From positions 2,068,501-2,132,500 of the forward strand of contig NZ_CP050063.1 in NCBI RefSeq assembly GCF_011604685.1: a stretch of DNA of 64,000 bases, given 5' to 3'. Source of the DNA: Spirosoma aureum. Lineage in GTDB: Bacteria > Bacteroidota > Bacteroidia > Cytophagales > Spirosomataceae. Made by a program: the position numbers and the translations under genes. Of this stretch, positions 42,405 through 51,891 are shown piece after piece (position 1 is the stretch's first letter; every line of letters begins with the position of its first letter). A model generated the notes under the pieces. That model had not been told where the DNA came from. It was given only the letters and a program-made list of their open reading frames with translations, and made no database searches.

Positions 42405-45400
42405 ATGAACTACACATGGTTTACAGTACTAATTTTCAGTCTTAGTTTGGCGTCGCTAAGCAATGCCCAAACGACCCTTAACTTCGAACATCTTTCTACT
42501 CCGCAGGGGCTTTCGCAAAGCACAGTGCGAAGCATCTGTCAGGACAGGGAAGGCTTTATGTGGTTTGGCACTCATAATGGCCTGAACAAATATGATGGGT
42601 ACTCCTTTACGGTTTTTAAGCCCGATCCCCGTGATCCTAAACACACCTTTCATCATAACATCATAACCGACATTCATGAGGATCGCCGGGGACTATTATG
42701 GGCTGCTACCCTCGGCGGTGGATTACACCTCGTAGACAAACGGTCCGGAAACGTGACGGCTTATGAGATTGGATCGGGGCATAATAGTTCATTAAATACG
42801 CTTTTTTCTATCCATGAAGATGCGAAAGGTTTTTTATGGATCGCAACGGGCAGGGGCCTTGCCCGATTTGATACGCAGGCCAAACAGTATACGCTCTATA
42901 CGAAACAAAAATACCTCGTTGCCGTAACCCAGGAACAATCAGGGCGTTTTTGGGTGGGTGGTATTCAGGGTGTACAACAGTTTGATCGACAGACCCGTAC
43001 GTTTACGGATGTGTTACTGGATTCTTCTCTTGATCGTCAGCCATTTATCTCGTCGCTTTGTATTGATGCCGATGGCCTATTATGGGCAGGGAGCCTTTCC
43101 GGTGGATTATGGCGAATGGATACCAAACGGCGTCCTTTGGCCTTTACACGCTACAATCCTCGTGGGGAAGTCAATAAAGCGATACGGTATAACGGAATTT
43201 ATTCTGATAAAGCTGGACACTTGTGGCTGGCTACCAGCGAGGGTTTGCAAGACATTGATACGAAAACTGACCGGGTGATCACCTACCAGTCCAATGCTTC
43301 TCAGCAGGGTAGTTTAAGCAATAACAGTATTCAGTCATTATTTCAGGATAGAACAGGCACGTTATGGGTAGGGACCAATAGTGGTGTTAATAAAGGATCT
43401 GCCTATAGCAAATCATTTATAGCTCACCAGATTATTCCGTCTATACCCACAATCAGCCTGAATAGCAACTACATCAACACATTGCTGGAGGATAAAACGG
43501 GAACCATCTGGTTAGGTAGTAATGCCGGGAACATGGATGGTAGTTTCAAGAATGGGTTATTCCGGTTTGATCCCAGGGATAAGCAAATCAAGCCTGTTCC
43601 GCTGGATACTTCTGATCCTGCCAGCAAGGATGTATTAACGGTCTATGAAGACCGTAAAGGACGACTCTGGATGGGTGCTGCCAACGGCCTGTATCAACTG
43701 AATCGCACTACGGGCAGGTTTGTCCGCTATGCATACCCATTTTCCGTTTACCATATGGCTGAAGATGAAAAGGGTACATTATGGCTCCCGAGCGGCAGTG
43801 CAGGCGATTCGGCCGTACTCTCTGCGTTTGATCCCGATAAAGCACAGTTCACTTCCTATCGCTACAACGAAAAGGATACATCTGGTTTAAATAATCCCTT
43901 TTATTACGGCATTCTGGCCAGCCGCAATGGAGATATTTACCTGGCTACAGGAGGGGGAGGCATAAATCGTCTGAATCCAAAAACAGGTAGATTTCGGCAC
44001 TATATGCCTGACTATCAGTCGCTAATTGGCCATGTCAACGACAAAGAAGTACGTTGCCTGTACGAAGATGTTCAAGGTATTATCTGGGCAGGTACGGGGT
44101 TGGGCGGTCTTAATCGATTAGATCCCCGGACGGGCAAATTTACTACCTATACGACTCAGGAAGGACTACCGAGTAATCGAATCCTAAGTATTATAGGCGA
44201 TCAGAAAGGACATTTGTGGATGGGTACAACCAGGGGGCTAAGCCGATTTGACCCTATGACCAACGTGTTTCGTAACTATGATGTGCGAGATGGCCTGCCC
44301 GACAATGAGTTTTTGACCGGTGCGGTTCAAAATCACAAGGGTAAGCTTTTATTTGGTACCCGGAATGGGTTCGTTATGTTCTACCCAGATAGCGTCAGGG
44401 ATAATGCCATTCCTCCTCCCGTGTATATTACCGGCTTCACGGTGCTGGGAAAACGTCGGGCGGTACCCTCAGATCATATTGCATTAGCCTACCAGGAAAA
44501 CTTTCTTTCTTTTGAGTTCGTCGCTCTCAACTACAACACTCCCGAAAAAAATCAGTACGCCTATCAACTCGTTGGTGTAGACAAGAAGTGGGTACAGGCA
44601 GGAACCCGCCGATTTGCCAACTATACCAATTTACCCCCCGGAGACTATACATTTCGGGTAAAAGCTTCAAACGATGATGGTGTCTGGAATGAAAAAGGGG
44701 CATCTATCCACGTAATGATTCAGCCACCGTGGTGGCAAACCATCTGGTTCCGGTTAACAGCAGCCTTCATTTTGTTGCTGCTCGCCGGCATTTCGATCCG
44801 GTTGTATACACAGGCCAGGCTACGTCGGCAACGAAACGCTCTGAAACGGGTCCTGCAGGTGCAGGAGGAAGAACGTCAACGGCTGGCGGCTGATCTGCAC
44901 GACGATTTAGGCGCCACATTATCGGCTATAAAAGGGCAGCTGGAAACCGTTCACCAAACCAGCGATGAATTGGCCAGACCAATCGATCTGATGGAAAAGG
45001 CAATTCGGGATCTGCGGCATATATCACATAACCTAATGCCTCCCGAATTTGCCAGGCTGGGGCTGACAGAGGCTATCCACGAGACCGTCAGGCGGGCCGA
45101 AACTAGTTCGGGACTGCATTTTCTGTTCATCACCCATGGGCAGGAACGACGATTCGATAACGAAACGGAGCTAACAATCTACCGAATTGCCATTGAACTG
45201 ATTAATAATGCGATTAAGCACGCAAAAGCAAAGCAAATCACAATCCAGTTGATTTTTTACCCGCAACAAGTATCTTTATTGGTTGAAGATGACGGCAGGG
45301 GTTATCCGATTAACGAGGGCATAAGTCAATCAGGAATCGGATTACGAAATATTCGCTCCCGCGTAGCCTATCTTCAGTCGAAGTTGCTGGTTGATTCTGG

Positions 45401-45440
45401 AGAGAGAGGTACAACCATCACTCTGGAAGTGCCTCTTTAA
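42405..45440 (+). CDS. Propeller-type sensor histidine kinase (Reg_prop, Y_Y_Y, HisKA_3)
   Basis: About 1011 aa. Signal peptide (YTWFTVLIFSLSLASLSNAQ), about thirteen Reg_prop repeats forming two periplasmic propellers (GFMWFGTHNGLNKYDG, GLLWAATLGGGLHLVD, GTLWVGTNSGVN, GHLWMGTTRGLSRFD), a Y_Y_Y domain (YAYQLVGVDKKWVQAG), one membrane helix near 790, then a NarX/DegS-like HisKA_3 domain with phospho-His in ADLHDDLGATLSAIKG (about residue 832), and an ATPase domain (ELINNAIKHAKA, VEDDGRGYP). ATG 42405 is chosen over the upstream TTG because the signal peptide begins there. The NarL-type regulator gene starts 10 bp after its stop. Confidence 0.9.
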   Translation: MNYTWFTVLIFSLSLASLSNAQTTLNFEHLSTPQGLSQSTVRSICQDREGFMWFGTHNGLNKYDGYSFTVFKPDPRDPKHTFHHNIITDIHEDRRGLLWAATLGGGLHLVDKRSGNVTAYEIGSGHNSSLNTLFSIHEDAKGFLWIATGRGLARFDTQAKQYTLYTKQKYLVAVTQEQSGRFWVGGIQGVQQFDRQTRTFTDVLLDSSLDRQPFISSLCIDADGLLWAGSLSGGLWRMDTKRRPLAFTRYNPRGEVNKAIRYNGIYSDKAGHLWLATSEGLQDIDTKTDRVITYQSNASQQGSLSNNSIQSLFQDRTGTLWVGTNSGVNKGSAYSKSFIAHQIIPSIPTISLNSNYINTLLEDKTGTIWLGSNAGNMDGSFKNGLFRFDPRDKQIKPVPLDTSDPASKDVLTVYEDRKGRLWMGAANGLYQLNRTTGRFVRYAYPFSVYHMAEDEKGTLWLPSGSAGDSAVLSAFDPDKAQFTSYRYNEKDTSGLNNPFYYGILASRNGDIYLATGGGGINRLNPKTGRFRHYMPDYQSLIGHVNDKEVRCLYEDVQGIIWAGTGLGGLNRLDPRTGKFTTYTTQEGLPSNRILSIIGDQKGHLWMGTTRGLSRFDPMTNVFRNYDVRDGLPDNEFLTGAVQNHKGKLLFGTRNGFVMFYPDSVRDNAIPPPVYITGFTVLGKRRAVPSDHIALAYQENFLSFEFVALNYNTPEKNQYAYQLVGVDKKWVQAGTRRFANYTNLPPGDYTFRVKASNDDGVWNEKGASIHVMIQPPWWQTIWFRLTAAFILLLLAGISIRLYTQARLRRQRNALKRVLQVQEEERQRLAADLHDDLGATLSAIKGQLETVHQTSDELARPIDLMEKAIRDLRHISHNLMPPEFARLGLTEAIHETVRRAETSSGLHFLFITHGQERRFDNETELTIYRIAIELINNAIKHAKAKQITIQLIFYPQQVSLLVEDDGRGYPINEGISQSGIGLRNIRSRVAYLQSKLLVDSGERGTTITLEVPL

Positions 45441-45450
45441 ATCCAGAAGT

Positions 45451-46095
45451 ATGGTTTCGGGAGCAATTCCTTCTACAATTCTCATTGCCGACGACCATCA
45501 ACTATTCAATGATGGATTACGTACATTATTAACATTTGAGGGGAGCCCGTTTCAGGTTGTTGGTCAGGTCTATAGGGGCGATGACGTAATCCTGGGCATT
45601 CATCAACTACAGCCTGATGTCGTTTTATTAGATATCAATATGCCCCATCGAAATGGTATCGATGTGGCCCGGCAAATTGTACGCGACTACCCGACCGTCA
45701 GGGTAGTAATCATTTCGATGTATAACTACCAGAAATTTGTTGATGAACTTAAAGAAATTGGTGTTGCCGGTTATTTGTTGAAAAGTGCCTCACAACAGGA
45801 ATTGATCAGCTGTTTGCAAAGTGTTATTACAGGCGGTCGGTATTTCGATATAAAGCTGAATGGAAAAGCAGCTGCCCTCCATCAGGAAGATGAGTTTGTG
45901 AAACGGTTTAAGTTGTCGCCCAGAGAGTTAGAGATTATTGTGTTAATGAGAGAAGGATTATCGGCGCCAGAAATAGCCCGGCAACTCTTTATTTCAGAAG
46001 AAACGGTTAAAACACACCGAAAGAATATTTACTATAAGCTGGACATAAATAACCTGGCCGAACTGATTCGGTTTGCCAATGAGCATGGGTTATAA
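45451..46095 (+). CDS. NarL/FixJ-type response regulator
   Basis: 214 aa. Receiver domain with IADDHQLF near residue 12, phospho-Asp in VVLLDINMPHRNGID near 59, Thr/Ser and Lys (GYLLKSAS near 109), followed by a LuxR-type HTH (LSPRELEIIVLMREGLSAPEIARQLFISEETVKTH). It pairs with the HisKA_3 kinase gene upstream, as expected for this kinase class. ATG at 45451; the frame is open further upstream within the kinase gene but that part is not family-like. Confidence 0.93.
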   Translation: MVSGAIPSTILIADDHQLFNDGLRTLLTFEGSPFQVVGQVYRGDDVILGIHQLQPDVVLLDINMPHRNGIDVARQIVRDYPTVRVVIISMYNYQKFVDELKEIGVAGYLLKSASQQELISCLQSVITGGRYFDIKLNGKAAALHQEDEFVKRFKLSPRELEIIVLMREGLSAPEIARQLFISEETVKTHRKNIYYKLDINNLAELIRFANEHGL

Positions 46096-46123
46096 TCGTT
46101 AGTGACATTATAAAGCCTGCTCA

Positions 46124-46873
46124 TCAGACCCAGCCAATCCGCTCAAAAAAGTGCTGCTTTTCCCGGCGCGAGACCTCCACCTCACTACCATCAGACATAA
46201 CGACGGTGCCACCTTCACCCCGGACGTACTCGCTCAGATGCTGAAGATTTATGAGCGACGAGCGGTGAATCCGGACAAAGCTGAGCGGCTCGAGCAGGTC
46301 AGCAAAGTCTTTTAATGTTCTGGTGGCCACAATTTTACGGCCATCGACCAGATAAAACGTCGTGTAATTGCTGTCAGCTTCAAGCCGAATAATGTCCTGA
46401 ACGGGTACGAACATCAGCCCCCGCAATGACGACACGGCAATTTTATTGAACAGGGCATGTGGCGACGGCGTTGGGCGATTTATATCGATCGAAACCGTTT
46501 CGCGGTGCTGACGCTTCTGGTGCAGCCGTTCGATGGCCTGCTGAAGCTCACCTTCGTGGATGGGTTTAAGCAGGAAATCGAGTGCACTCATCCGCAGGGC
46601 ATCAATCGCATACTGACCGTAGGCTGTGCAGAAAATCACCTCAAAGTCGATTGTTCCCAGTTCGCGCAGGAGAGAGAACCCGTTCATCCCAGGCATATCG
46701 ATGTCTAAAAATAATACATCGGGTTTGTAATGGGCTAAACTCGCCACGGCATCTGACGGATGTTGAAAGGTCTGTAGAACATCCACGTCAGGGGCTACTT
46801 TTTGGATCTTTACACGTAATGCATCCAGACTAGCTCGCTCATCATCAACAAGAATAGCAGATAATTTCATCAT
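46124..46873 (-). CDS. LytTR response regulator (orphan)
   Basis: 249 aa: receiver with ILVDDERASLD near residue 8, phospho-Asp in VLFLDIDMPGMNGF near 57, and FLLKPIH near 107; LytTR domain with IIRLEADSNYTTFYL and FVRIHRSSLINLQHL. Close in layout to the regulator at 38.5 kb. No LytS kinase is adjacent, so it may answer a kinase elsewhere, including those in this window. Convergent with the NarL-type regulator gene, 28 bp apart. Two tandem ATG codons (46873 and 46870). Confidence 0.92.
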   Translation of the reverse strand: MMKLSAILVDDERASLDALRVKIQKVAPDVDVLQTFQHPSDAVASLAHYKPDVLFLDIDMPGMNGFSLLRELGTIDFEVIFCTAYGQYAIDALRMSALDFLLKPIHEGELQQAIERLHQKRQHRETVSIDINRPTPSPHALFNKIAVSSLRGLMFVPVQDIIRLEADSNYTTFYLVDGRKIVATRTLKDFADLLEPLSFVRIHRSSLINLQHLSEYVRGEGGTVVMSDGSEVEVSRREKQHFFERIGWV

Positions 46874-47022
46874 TCCGGTTGGTTGTCCATTGATAAATAT
46901 ACGGACTTATGAGGGCAGAAGATTGACCGGTAACTAAAAGGCTACGAAAAAAGCCGTTTCTTCGGAGTGAAACCAATTGATCGCTCAGCTTATGTATACC
47001 TGGATTTTCGTCTGCGTAAAAA

Positions 47023-47075
47023 ACAGTAAAGCGGTGTTAGATTCTGGTAATCAACATCTAACACCGCTTTACTGT
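47023..47075 (-). terminator. Perfect 20-bp terminator of the esterase gene
   Basis: Arms 47023-47042 and 47056-47075 are exact reverse complements. On the minus strand the stem is followed by a run of six T, the standard intrinsic terminator, starting 21 bp after the esterase stop. Confidence 0.9.
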
Positions 47076-47095
47076 ACTGCGCCATTAGGAATTAT

Positions 47096-47968
47096 CTAGG
47101 GTGCAATTGCGCCGTTGGATTTGAGAACCTTATTGAAAAAAAGGATGTGAAAGGGTAGCGAATTTTCCCAATAATCCCAGGTATGACCGCCGGGGTGTTC
47201 GGTGTAATCGTGTGGCGTCTGGTTGTAAACCAACCGGCGATGCAGTTCTCGGTTCGGTTCGATCAGAAAGTCATCGACGCCACAGTCAATGATCAGCTTT
47301 AGCCCATTGGCCTTTATCTTATCGGCCATGTTCACGACAGAGTTAGCCGCGTATAAATCGGGTGTAGCTCCCTGCGGTCCCAGGATTCGCTCGAACTGAG
47401 GAGCAATCTGTTTGGCAAACTCGGGCGCAATTCGCCAGTGAGTTGGGCTCAGATCGAGGGCGCCACTCATGCTGCCAGCCGCACAATAGAGATCCGGATG
47501 ACGCGTAGCCAGATACAATGCGCCATGCCCACCCATGCTCAGGCCCGTAATTACCCGACCTTTTTTATCGCGAATGGTGCGGTATGTGTTGTCGATCTTT
47601 TCGAGCACTTCTTTCGTGATATAAGTCTCAAACAGATTGTCTTTCTGAATCGGACTGTCGAGATAACCACTGAGTTTCTCACCTTCGGGTGTAACAATAA
47701 TCAGGTTATACTGATCGGCCAGGTTGTGCAGCAGCATCTTGTCGGGCGTCTTTGACAGCCAGTCGTTGAACTGCCCACCACCACCATGCAGTAGGTAGAG
47801 AACCGGATAGGACGCCTTGCTTTTCGCATAGCTACTGGGCAATACAACAGCCGCCCGAAGGTTTTTTTGCATGGCGGCACTGGGAATATCGAGCGTATCG
47901 ACCTTCGCGCTAAATGCGGAGAGATGCATGAGTACGCCCATACCTAGAATTAGAAAACGTAAATACAT
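47096..47968 (-). CDS. Exported esterase (esterase D / PF00756 family)
   Basis: Alpha/beta-hydrolase of 290 aa with signal peptide (FLILGMGVLMHLSAFSA). The sequence shows YPVLYLLHGGGGQFNDW (oxyanion loop, near residue 60), the nucleophile elbow GLSMGGHG (Ser near 144), a late acidic residue in CGVDDFLIEPN and the catalytic His in HPGGHTWDYW near 265. Members act on acetylated or feruloylated sugars or similar esters. Substrate unknown. Confidence 0.87.
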   Translation of the reverse strand: MYLRFLILGMGVLMHLSAFSAKVDTLDIPSAAMQKNLRAAVVLPSSYAKSKASYPVLYLLHGGGGQFNDWLSKTPDKMLLHNLADQYNLIIVTPEGEKLSGYLDSPIQKDNLFETYITKEVLEKIDNTYRTIRDKKGRVITGLSMGGHGALYLATRHPDLYCAAGSMSGALDLSPTHWRIAPEFAKQIAPQFERILGPQGATPDLYAANSVVNMADKIKANGLKLIIDCGVDDFLIEPNRELHRRLVYNQTPHDYTEHPGGHTWDYWENSLPFHILFFNKVLKSNGAIAP

Positions 47969-48356
47969 AGTTTGCCAGGTTAGGAATGTGACGGAAAAAC
48001 GATAGTATGGGTGTTAGACTGGATTCTGGTGCTGGTTCATATTTGTGAAGTTGAAAGCAGGGGAGAAGTGTGGGACTATAGTTCAGTCTATCAATAACGC
48101 CAGGTTTACTCGTATAAATGACTGCTCAGGAAGAAGAAAAATTCTTTGTGTAATTTATACGTAATGATAAGATTTTTCGCTAATCAAGTGAAATTTACTA
48201 TTGATTATTTTTAATTTTTTCGTCTGGTAATACAAATCAAAGGCCGTGCTGAATGTTGTCGCTTGATATTTGTCAAGACTTATTTCTGATCTATATCATT
48301 CCTGCCAAAGGGCTGGTTACTGCATATTTGTAGTCTATTATTTGCCGTTTTTAGCC
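47969..48356. other. 388-bp divergent intergenic region
   Basis: Lies between the esterase (-) and pirin (+) genes. No open frame of note. The half near the pirin gene is AT-rich with T tracts and a CATATTTG that is one base off the -7 consensus, 31 bp before the pirin ATG. No repeat or hairpin of note was seen. Confidence 0.4.
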
Positions 48357-49229
48357 ATGGAAAAAGTAACCGCAATTAGCTACGGAGGTACCAATTCAAG
48401 AGTGGGCGACTTGCTAGTCAATCGCTTACTGCCCAATCGTTATGTAGATGCCGTTGGCCCGTTTATATTTCTTGATCACCTATACCCAACAGAACTAAAT
48501 CCGGAAGTACCCGAAGTGCCAACCGGCGAATCTGCACATCCGCATCGGGGTATTGCCACATTCAGCTATTTGTTCAAGGGTAGCCTTGCACATTTCGATA
48601 GCCAGGGACATCGCGGTACGGTAGCCTCGGGGGGAATTCAGTGGATGAAAGCCGGGAATGGAATCATTCATGACGAACAGCCCCGTATGACCGATGCGGG
48701 CGGCTCTGTACTCCATGCGCTGCAATTCTGGATTAATCTGCCCGCAAAAAACAAGGCAGAAGCCCCCGAATACCTGGCCGTGCAGGCCGACGAAATTCCG
48801 GAGGTGGTATTACCCAATGATGCTGGTACTGTACGGATTTTGATTGGGAAATTAGGTAACGAGGTCTCGCCGGTCAAAACATTCAGCAGGCAGTTTTTAT
48901 ACCATATAAAGCTGAATCCAAAGTCATCGTTTACGCTGCCAACGCGGTCTGATTTTGAGTACGCGGCTTTCGTACCTTCCGATGAAGTAAACGTAAACGG
49001 ATCGATGCTTGGTAACAGCAAACTCCTTACTTTTGAGATGGATGGTGGTGATATTGTGCTCCAGAGCGACCGTATTGCGTCGACCGATGTGATGCTTTTT
49101 GGCGGGGAACCTTACATGGAGCCCATCGTGGCTGAAGGGCCGTTTGTCATGAATACCCATCTGGAAATTGCGGAGGCATACCGTGATTTTTTTAACGGGA
49201 AATATGGTACCATTAAGTACACAGCGTAA
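48357..49229 (+). CDS. Pirin family protein
   Basis: 290 aa, bicupin. The N-terminal cupin holds the metal site HPHRGIATFSYLFKGSLAHFDS with a later NGIIHDEQP (His/Glu). Bacterial pirins include quercetinases and redox-sensing regulators. A second, less conserved cupin occupies the C-terminal half. ATG at 48357 begins the conserved EKVTAISYGG; the upstream open frame has no support. Its stop overlaps the start of the Crp/Fnr gene by one base (TAATG), so the two are co-expressed. Confidence 0.9.
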   Translation: MEKVTAISYGGTNSRVGDLLVNRLLPNRYVDAVGPFIFLDHLYPTELNPEVPEVPTGESAHPHRGIATFSYLFKGSLAHFDSQGHRGTVASGGIQWMKAGNGIIHDEQPRMTDAGGSVLHALQFWINLPAKNKAEAPEYLAVQADEIPEVVLPNDAGTVRILIGKLGNEVSPVKTFSRQFLYHIKLNPKSSFTLPTRSDFEYAAFVPSDEVNVNGSMLGNSKLLTFEMDGGDIVLQSDRIASTDVMLFGGEPYMEPIVAEGPFVMNTHLEIAEAYRDFFNGKYGTIKYTA

Positions 49230-49813
49230 TGTACGATAAGCTTCGAAACTATATAGATACTCAACTATCCGATACGGTGTCTGATGAGGAATTTGAGTTG
49301 ATCAAACGGGCATTTGTCGCTAAAAAAATCAGACGGAAACAGTATTTATTGCAGGAAGGCGATGTGTGTAAATACATTGCCTTTATTGTCAAAGGAGCGA
49401 TGCGCCAATACTCCGTTGATGCGAAAGAAATAGAACATATTGTCCGGTTTGGGATCGAGAATTGGTGGATGAGCGACCGGGAGAGCTTTATTATGCTTAC
49501 GCCATCCCGGTATAATATCGATGCCCTGGAAGATACCGACCTGTTGATGATAACCAATGCCAGTTTGCAGGAATTAAGGGCTCACTCGCCATCGTTTATA
49601 AAACTGGGGCAATTGCTCGATGAGCGGAGTTATATAGCCGCTCAGAAACGAATTCACGCATCGATTAGCCTTACTGCCGAAGAACGGTACATTGATTTAC
49701 TAAAATCAAACCCTGAATTTTTGCAGCGATTTCCGCAGAATATGATCGCTTCTTACTTAGGTATTTCACCCGAAACGCTGAGCCGTATTCGTAAACATTC
49801 GATTACCAGGTAG
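49229..49813 (+). CDS. Crp/Fnr-family transcriptional regulator
   Basis: 194 aa. Cyclic-nucleotide-binding-like beta barrel (KQYLLQEGDVCKYIAFIVKGAMR) followed by a helix-turn-helix end (MIASYLGISPETLSRIRKH). The phosphate-binding cassette residues of CRP are not evident, so a non-cAMP ligand, or none, is likely; this is common in Bacteroidota. Joined to the pirin gene by TAATG overlap and may control it. A hairpin terminator follows. Confidence 0.9.
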   Translation: MYDKLRNYIDTQLSDTVSDEEFELIKRAFVAKKIRRKQYLLQEGDVCKYIAFIVKGAMRQYSVDAKEIEHIVRFGIENWWMSDRESFIMLTPSRYNIDALEDTDLLMITNASLQELRAHSPSFIKLGQLLDERSYIAAQKRIHASISLTAEERYIDLLKSNPEFLQRFPQNMIASYLGISPETLSRIRKHSITR

Positions 49814-49836
49814 ATAAGCTGAATCTGATAGAACTC

Positions 49837-49871
49837 TCCCAAACTGAGCCATCAGTCGGCTCAGTTTGGGA
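49837..49871. terminator. 14-bp hairpin between convergent genes
   Basis: Arms TCCCAAACTGAGCC (49837-49850) and GGCTCAGTTTGGGA (49858-49871) pair perfectly around a 7-base loop, between the Crp/Fnr gene (+) and the sugar isomerase gene (-). Confidence 0.85.
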
Positions 49872-49893
49872 AATCTCGCTGAGGCTAGTATGA

Positions 49894-50853
49894 TCAGGCC
49901 AGTACTTTCGAGAGATTCTGGTAACTGATCTGAATGTTTTCAATTCCGGGAGCCATATCCTGCTCGACAAAGAAGTATTTTAAACCGGCAATACTGGCTG
50001 CCGCAAAAATTCGCTTGAAGTCAACGACGCCATTGCCAACTTCGGTAATCGTTTTCAGATCCGACTTAATGTCTTTTATGTGCCAGAGCGGAAAGCGTCC
50101 TGGCTGCCCTTTGAACAAGTCAACGGGATCTTTACCCGCTTTAGTTGCCCAGGCTAGATCCAGTTCCATCTTCACAAGGTCTTTATCCGTCTGCGAGAGA
50201 ACCAGTTCGTAAGGGGTCTTCCCACCTTCGACAGGATCGAATTCGGTAGCGTGGTTGTGATAGGCAAAACCGATACCTGCCTTTTTCGCAGCTTCACCGG
50301 TTTTCTGAAATACCTCGATTGATTTATTGATCTCATCCAGCGTTGCCACGGGTGTACTGGCGCAAACCAGATAACTCAACCCGCCTTCGGCTGCTTCGTC
50401 AACCAACTGCTGGTAGTTATCACGCAGATTCAGCATGGGAGGCATCGGTCCACTACCAAATGGGTTTCGAGCTGGTGCTGCCGCTGCACCCGTTGCGGTT
50501 GTGCTGGCAGGCGGTGTTGGCCGTGGTTTGAACGGTGCTCCACCCGCATGGTGCGCCCGCCATCTCATACCCATGCCTTCAACCAGCGATTTAAATTCTT
50601 TGGCTGTGTAGCCGTAGTATTTCCCTTTCAGACTAAAAGCCGACTCTACCTCTTTGTAACCCGTTGCGGCTACTTTTTGGAGTGTGCCTTTCGGGTCTTC
50701 GTTCATCTGTCTGAACAGCGTAAATAACTGGATGCCGATCGGGCGGGAAGCAGCCAATCCGAACAGTTGTTCGGCCTGTGTAAGCTGTGGTAGTACCAAT
50801 CCACCTAACGCCACTGTACTGGCCTGTTTCAAAAAATCTCTGCGGTTTCTCAT
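49894..50853 (-). CDS. Tat-exported sugar phosphate isomerase/epimerase-like protein
   Basis: TIM-barrel AP-endonuclease-2 fold (xylose isomerase-like), 319 aa. A Tat motif opens it (MRNRRDFLKQASTVALGG). Core features: PIGIQLFTLFRQMNEDP, YKEVESAF, VCASTPVATLDE, and the metal/His region FAYHNHATEFDP near residue 210, then VKMELDLAWATKAG and PLWHIKDIK. A Pro/Ala/Thr-rich linker (about 105-125) is inserted. ATG 50853 matches the Tat motif; the longer frame adds an unsupported 24 residues. Real substrates of these exported members are unknown. Confidence 0.87.
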   Translation of the reverse strand: MRNRRDFLKQASTVALGGLVLPQLTQAEQLFGLAASRPIGIQLFTLFRQMNEDPKGTLQKVAATGYKEVESAFSLKGKYYGYTAKEFKSLVEGMGMRWRAHHAGGAPFKPRPTPPASTTATGAAAAPARNPFGSGPMPPMLNLRDNYQQLVDEAAEGGLSYLVCASTPVATLDEINKSIEVFQKTGEAAKKAGIGFAYHNHATEFDPVEGGKTPYELVLSQTDKDLVKMELDLAWATKAGKDPVDLFKGQPGRFPLWHIKDIKSDLKTITEVGNGVVDFKRIFAAASIAGLKYFFVEQDMAPGIENIQISYQNLSKVLA

Positions 50854-50901
50854 GGAGGTAAAAGGTTTGACGAGTAATTGGGTACTAGTTAAAAAGAAAA
50901 A

Positions 50902-50930
50902 GCCTGATGATAACAAAACGATCATCAGGC
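50902..50930 (-). terminator. Terminator of the YceI gene
   Basis: Arms GCCTGATGAT (50902-50911) and ATCATCAGGC (50921-50930) pair perfectly; on the minus strand a T-rich tract follows. The hairpin starts 26 bp after the YceI stop. Confidence 0.85.
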
Positions 50931-50956
50931 ACGATTCAAGACAGGTTGATTTTTAC

Positions 50957-51559
50957 TTATTTCTTGGCCTCAGCAGCGTTGCCTTCCTGTTTTACAAACT
51001 CACCGCTTGCTTTTATTTCAACTTCATCGCTGACAACTACTACGGGTATCGTACCAATACTAAAATCAGAGCGTTTCACCGAACTGGCTATCTTAAAACC
51101 AACTTTTTCCTGTTCTTTGCCGCCCTGTCCTTTCATTTTTACAGGACCAACCATCGTTACATCCAGCGTAACCGGTTTTGTTACACCATGCATAGTCAGA
51201 TCACCGGTTGCGGTATATTTCTTGCCATCTACTTTCTTGAACGATGTGCTCTTGAAGGTCAGGGTCGGGAATTTTGCTGCGTCAAAAAAGTCAGGGCTTT
51301 TCAGGTGGTTGTCCCGGCGTTCGTTGTCCGTATTGATACTGGCTACATCAGCCGTAAGTTCAAAAACGGCATCCGAAAGGTCAGGCTTTGCCGAAGTAAC
51401 TTTAGCATCGAAGGTTTTGAAATTACCATCTACTTCTGCCAGCAGATTGTGAGTTACGGTGAACCCGACGCGGGAGTGGGCCTTATCGACCGTCCAGCTT
51501 TGGGCTAGCGAAACTCCGGAAACAAAAAGGCAGGCAGCTAATACGGTAAGTGTCTTCAT
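50957..51559 (-). CDS. YceI-family lipid-binding protein
   Basis: 200 aa. Signal peptide (LTVLAACLFVSGVSLAQS), then the lipocalin-like YceI fold: SWTVDKAHSRVGFTVTHNLL, a DAVFELTADVASINTDNERRDNHLKSPDF type core and GDLTMHGVTKPV, which are family hallmarks. Homologues bind polyisoprenoids in the periplasm. The C-terminus is Lys/Ala-rich. Monocistronic by its own terminator. Confidence 0.92.
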   Translation of the reverse strand: MKTLTVLAACLFVSGVSLAQSWTVDKAHSRVGFTVTHNLLAEVDGNFKTFDAKVTSAKPDLSDAVFELTADVASINTDNERRDNHLKSPDFFDAAKFPTLTFKSTSFKKVDGKKYTATGDLTMHGVTKPVTLDVTMVGPVKMKGQGGKEQEKVGFKIASSVKRSDFSIGTIPVVVVSDEVEIKASGEFVKQEGNAAEAKK

Positions 51560-51891
51560 GTGTTTAATTGGTTTAATGGAATCAATTTTTCTAAGTTAGA
51601 CTGGTTAATTCGAAATGAAAACGGTTAAAAAAACGAGTAATTGCCTGATAAGCAAAACTACTTTCCTGTATCAGTTCATAATTAATGTGTTTTAACCCGT
51701 AAAACCGACTTTCCTGTAGGTACATGTATTAGTACCCTTGGATAACGTTACCGGCTATTAATCAGGTATCTGCGCTACTAAATTGGGGTGATTAAGCCGG
51801 ATTTTAGAAATGAGTCTTGCGGAATGCCCGATTTAGGTAGCTGAATCCGGTATTTTTTCGGTTAAATACCTAAGTATACAATTGACGTAAA
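51560..51891. other. 332-bp intergenic stretch
   Basis: Lies upstream of YceI and downstream of idi (both minus strand). Holds no open frame of note. It contains a small inverted repeat, GGTAC-N8-GTACC, near 51719-51736, and an AT-rich zone next to the YceI start that probably carries its promoter. Confidence 0.35.

Noticed and set aside
50684..51508. 274-aa plus-strand open frame
   Set aside because: It lies antisense to the well-supported YceI and sugar isomerase genes and has no recognisable domain; it is a shadow frame.
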